Source of the DNA: Mycosphaerelloides madeirae
Taxonomy: Eukaryota; Ascomycota; Dothideomycetes; Mycosphaerellales; Mycosphaerellaceae
Direction: 5' to 3'
Assembly: GCA_002785995.1 (NCBI GenBank)
Contig: NHNV01000001.1
Location: 1,240,001-1,304,000 of the forward strand
DNA: 64,000 nucleotides
Shown here in pieces: positions 61,312 through 64,000 of this stretch (positions are counted from its first letter, which is position 1; each line of letters begins with the position of its first letter). Both the position numbers and the translations under genes were made by a program. The notes under the pieces were generated by a model. The model did no database searches, was not told the origin of the DNA, and saw only the letters and a program-made list of their open reading frames with translations.

Positions 61312-62123
61312 TGTTGACTTTCTTTCTTCGAAAGTAGATGGGTCGTTTGATTTCGACGGTATGGAAAACTCTGGCTGTCGGACTTGTTTTGGATTACGAA
61401 CACACTGTTGCTTCACGACCCACGGAGAACGATTCATATGGGTGAACAAGATGCCTTGGGAGCGATACGTACATTTCTAGGTTGACGCCACCGTGTTGGT
61501 CTGAGGGTCCGCTCTCACGCTCTCGAGTGTCACTGAGCTGATCTTCGAAGCTGCTGTTGAGTTGGGCAAGAGGCTTGCAGAGTGTTTGGTACGGGTTATG
61601 GGCGATCAGTCGGCACTTAAATGCTCAGGGAAGGATGTCATCAGTTCCATCCAGTAAGCTGCTGTTGTGTAACCGCCGATGGCCCCTCGGATCCGAAATT
61701 CAAGACCCCCACGACCTCAACAGTGCTAATGAAGCAAAAGTTGACATTTTGTTGCTGAGGTGGCTGGTACATATTCCAAACTGTGCCGCCATGACCCTCG
61801 TCTTGCCGTTCATCTCTCGTTTTGGGTTACCTCCGAACGGCATCCTCCATCCATCATGCGGGTACGACGTCGGTCAAAGACGAAGGAATGCGTTACAGAT
61901 ATTGGCATTGCAATCCCTAGTTGTGAGATCAGGAAGAAGCAGTGCCGCAGACCAACATACGAGCCAAAGATTGCCACCGTTTTCGAGATTGCCAGCTTTT
62001 TGGGTGGCTTGAGATCATCGACCAGTCTCTACGCGGGTTATCTGACGCCAGGCGCATCGATATCTGCTGTCAGTCTTTGCGTCGCCAGATTATCACACAA
62101 GGCAGACAGTGGCGCCCTAAGGA
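61312..62123. other. Region between the secreted peptide and the UstYa-like gene
   Basis: This 812-bp stretch separates two divergent genes. Frames at 61557-62012 and 61760-62155 are open but have no recognisable domain, and they overlap in different phases. They could be remnants, but nothing supports a specific gene. Confidence 0.3.
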
Positions 62124-63017
62124 ATGGTTCTCTCACACAACCTGTGCAGCGCTGATAAGTGCGCAGCTGAGGAGACGGCGGGAAGAGAGGAGCGTTTTCA
62201 AAATGACCACAGCTATGTGGAGAGCGGGCTGCAGCATACGCCATGTGATTGGGTGGACGATAGTCAACTGCACAAATACATGCGGCGACAGACCATTCTG
62301 TTCAGCCTTTGGTTCCTCTTGTTTGTTCTCGTGGGCTGGCAATGGCGGACCAGACCAAAGAAGTCTTCCGGCGTCGGCCATGAGAGGTCGAGAAGTAAGT
62401 TCTATGCGTCTATGCCGAAAGAAACTTCGACCTGCCCGAAACTGATGTTTCCATTTACCAGCCGGATCGAGTATGCAACCTTTGATCACAAAGCCAGACG
62501 GCATGTGGGATACGAGATTCGACCCAATTTTTTTGGGCCAAGATCGCGGAGCTGGACCTTCGCTGGAAGCACGCCGTACCGGTATTTGGTGTGGTTGCAC
62601 TCGATACTCAAATGGGCGATGGCTAAGAACCTGGAGCGGTCCACAGCATGGCCGAATGATAGATTCAAGAGTGTCTATGTATTTTCGGCTTGCTGTGCAA
62701 TCCATTGCTTGCGACGTTTCCGCATTGACCACGTGGACCTTGCAGACGGCCAGGAGAACCGTGAGGAGCGAACAGCTCATGGGAAGCATTGTTTGGAGAT
62801 GATTCGCCAGGAGCTCATGTGCCGCGCGGATAACACCTTGCATGCCACGAAGCTGAATCGTACAAGGCTGCACATGCTCCACATCGGCAAGGGAGAGGCT
62901 GTCAATGTACGGACTGGGGGGTTCTTGATGGAGTGGGCGGTAAGAGTCCTGTTGAACGATCGCGATGAGATATCCGCAAACATTCGATGCTCAGGGGCGC
63001 CTTTCTGCCGGTTATAG
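62124..63017 (+). pseudogene. UstYa-like (DUF3328) oxidase gene, probably frameshifted
   Basis: The open frame of 297 codons has one membrane anchor (TILFSLWFLLFVLVGWQW, about residues 57-75). It then shows the two UstYa elements: an AIHCLRRF segment where HQLHC-type sequence is expected, and HGKHCLEMIRQELMCRADNTL, which fits HxxHC..LRQ.iMC..DtTL. The usual C-terminal CxDW motif (QCTDWGVLDGVG) is present at 62907-62942 but in another frame, so a frameshift or unrecognised intron lies between about 62850 and 62905. A good intron candidate (GTAAGT..TTTACCAG, 62395-62461) also exists inside. UstYa proteins oxidise and cyclise ribosomal peptides in fungal RiPP pathways. Confidence 0.55.
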
Positions 63018-63537
63018 ACCTGCAGAGGAAGAATATGGAGAGATAGACGAATTTGTCGCGAATGGACCAATGGTGGATGGTTAGGATATGGACCTTCAAT
63101 GGTGAACTGATCACAGATCAGATTTATGGCATAACTGAGGAAATGAAGTCAACCGTCTTCGCCGTGAGATGGGAAGGAACCATAGACCCACCGAACCATG
63201 GAACGGTGGAATCGTGGAAGAGAAGGAACGGCTAGCAGTGATGACCCGTGCGCGAGATCTGTGACATCACCAGATCGTACGATCGATCTGTTTCACGCGA
63301 CCCCAAGATCGCGTTCGTTCCTGCATCATCGACACGACACATTTCTGGGAAAGGGGACGTGCTTTGAAGAGTAAGTTAAGACTTCATTATTGTCTTCATC
63401 TACCCATCGGTCAACTCTTTTCGTTACACCTCTTCAATTGAATGCTATTCTCCTTTCGTCTGCTCAGACCTGTCATCCATTCGCCAGGGATTTGCATCGT
63501 TCGCTCTCCATACCCCTTACGAAGAGGCGTCTTGACC
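63018..63537. other. Intergenic region before the final gene
   Basis: This 520-bp stretch has short frames only. It carries several copies of a GATCG-containing word around 63250-63310 (AGATCTG, AGATCGTACGATCGATCTG, AAGATCGCG). It most likely contains the promoter of the following gene. Confidence 0.35.
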
Positions 63538-64000
63538 ATGGCGCCAAAGAGAAAACGTACCTTCGACAATGCGAAGCCCACAACTGAAAGAGACGTTGCG
63601 CCGCCGCCGTCCAAGCGCAGAATTTCTACAAGAAACATTGCCACCGATGCTACAACGAACCCGGAAGTCAACCGCGACGTGTTGGATGCTCCAAATGCCC
63701 TCCGTGCCTCTCCAGACAGCGACGTGAATGAGAACATCATTCCGGGACATGTCAAAGTTGAGGATGGGATGGGATCTCACAGTCCGCTCAGCGACGTGCC
63801 TCAGACTGTCGAGTCTCCCAAAGAGAAGGGTAGGGCCAAGAAGAAGACCGCGGTGAAGACAGAGGATGCTCCGCCCAAGAAAGGGCGAGGGAAGAAGGCC
63901 GCGGCAGAAAACAAGAATATTGAAGCCGTTGTAGATGCCAAGGCAGCGCCTGTCAAAAGTGTGAAAAAGGAGACAGATGGAGAGGCTGGCGATCCTGAAG
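63538..64000 (+). CDS. N-terminal part of a Lys/Ala-rich nuclear protein, possibly UV-damage endonuclease
   Basis: From the ATG at 63538 the frame stays open to the window edge (154 codons), so the gene is partial. It begins MAPKRKRTFDNAKP and has basic nuclear-localisation-like runs (PPSKRRIS, KGRAKKKTAVK, KKGRGKKAA). The segment NRDVLDAPNALRASPDSDVNENI is, from memory, similar to the disordered N-terminus of Pezizomycotina UvdE/Uve1 proteins, which cut 5' of UV photoproducts. The catalytic TIM barrel would lie beyond the window. The identification is therefore tentative; a generic chromatin protein is the alternative. Confidence 0.55.
   Translation, partial: MAPKRKRTFDNAKPTTERDVAPPPSKRRISTRNIATDATTNPEVNRDVLDAPNALRASPDSDVNENIIPGHVKVEDGMGSHSPLSDVPQTVESPKEKGRAKKKTAVKTEDAPPKKGRGKKAAAENKNIEAVVDAKAAPVKSVKKETDGEAGDPE

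Noticed and set aside
62133..62882. 249-codon reverse-strand frame opposite the UstYa-like gene
   Set aside because: It has no domain, lies fully antisense to a recognisable family and has shadow-like composition.
1..64000. tRNA, rRNA and CRISPR-like arrays
   Set aside because: I looked for T-arm-like GGTTCGA words, rRNA stretches and regularly spaced identical repeats and found none convincing; a covariance-model search would be decisive.

Overview
This window is nuclear DNA of a filamentous ascomycete. Genes sit close together on both strands. Introns are short (about 41-81 nt) with GT..AG ends and CTAAC/CTGAC-like branch sites. Several families are typical of Pezizomycotina: PTH11-like receptor, DUF6594, UstYa-like, stand-alone caspase-like peptidase and GFA-fold protein. 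A dothideomycete is my guess from the overall style, but I cannot prove the class from the sequence alone.

From 0 to about 49 kb the window is mostly a conserved, largely intact housekeeping region. In order it holds ERB1 (ribosome biogenesis), a decayed MFS transporter tail, an ERCC1/Rad10 repair subunit, MED19/Rox3 (Mediator), an uncharacterised multipass membrane protein, homocysteine S-methyltransferase and VPS26 (retromer). Then come a short unknown protein, the mitochondrial branched-chain E2 (DBT), PUT2 (P5C dehydrogenase), a GFA-fold protein, gluconokinase and a type II HAD hydrolase. After these come a HAK/KUP potassium transporter, the Ssk2-type MAPKKK of the osmostress pathway, the THO subunit THOC3/Tex1, a myotubularin phosphatase and an NFU1-type Fe-S protein. 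The stretch ends with an ABCG half-transporter, a 2.9-kb empty stretch, a MOCOS-like PLP protein, a coiled-coil protein, an FAD oxidoreductase and an HSL-type alpha/beta hydrolase.

From about 49 to 63 kb the character changes to an accessory, decaying region. It contains an F-box pseudogene, a stomatin-like mitochondrial protein (the one clear core gene here), a DUF6594 membrane protein, a small three-exon gene and a caspase-like (C14) gene. It also holds an FAD monooxygenase pseudogene split by an 831-bp hAT element with perfect 15-bp terminal inverted repeats and an 8-bp target duplication. A PTH11-like receptor pseudogene, a 63-residue secreted peptide gene and a frameshifted UstYa/DUF3328-like gene follow. 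The window ends inside the 5' part of a Lys/Ala-rich gene that resembles the N-terminus of fungal UV-damage endonucleases.

The most unusual points are: the hAT insertion, whose in-silico removal restores the local reading frame; an in-frame TAG in VPS26 followed by 82 more coding-like codons; a candidate 31-nt intron in PUT2; the secreted peptide beside a UstYa-like gene; and the caspase-like protein with a recently duplicated C-terminal segment. I saw no rRNA, tRNA or CRISPR array. All joined exon models are hand-made and lack transcript support.
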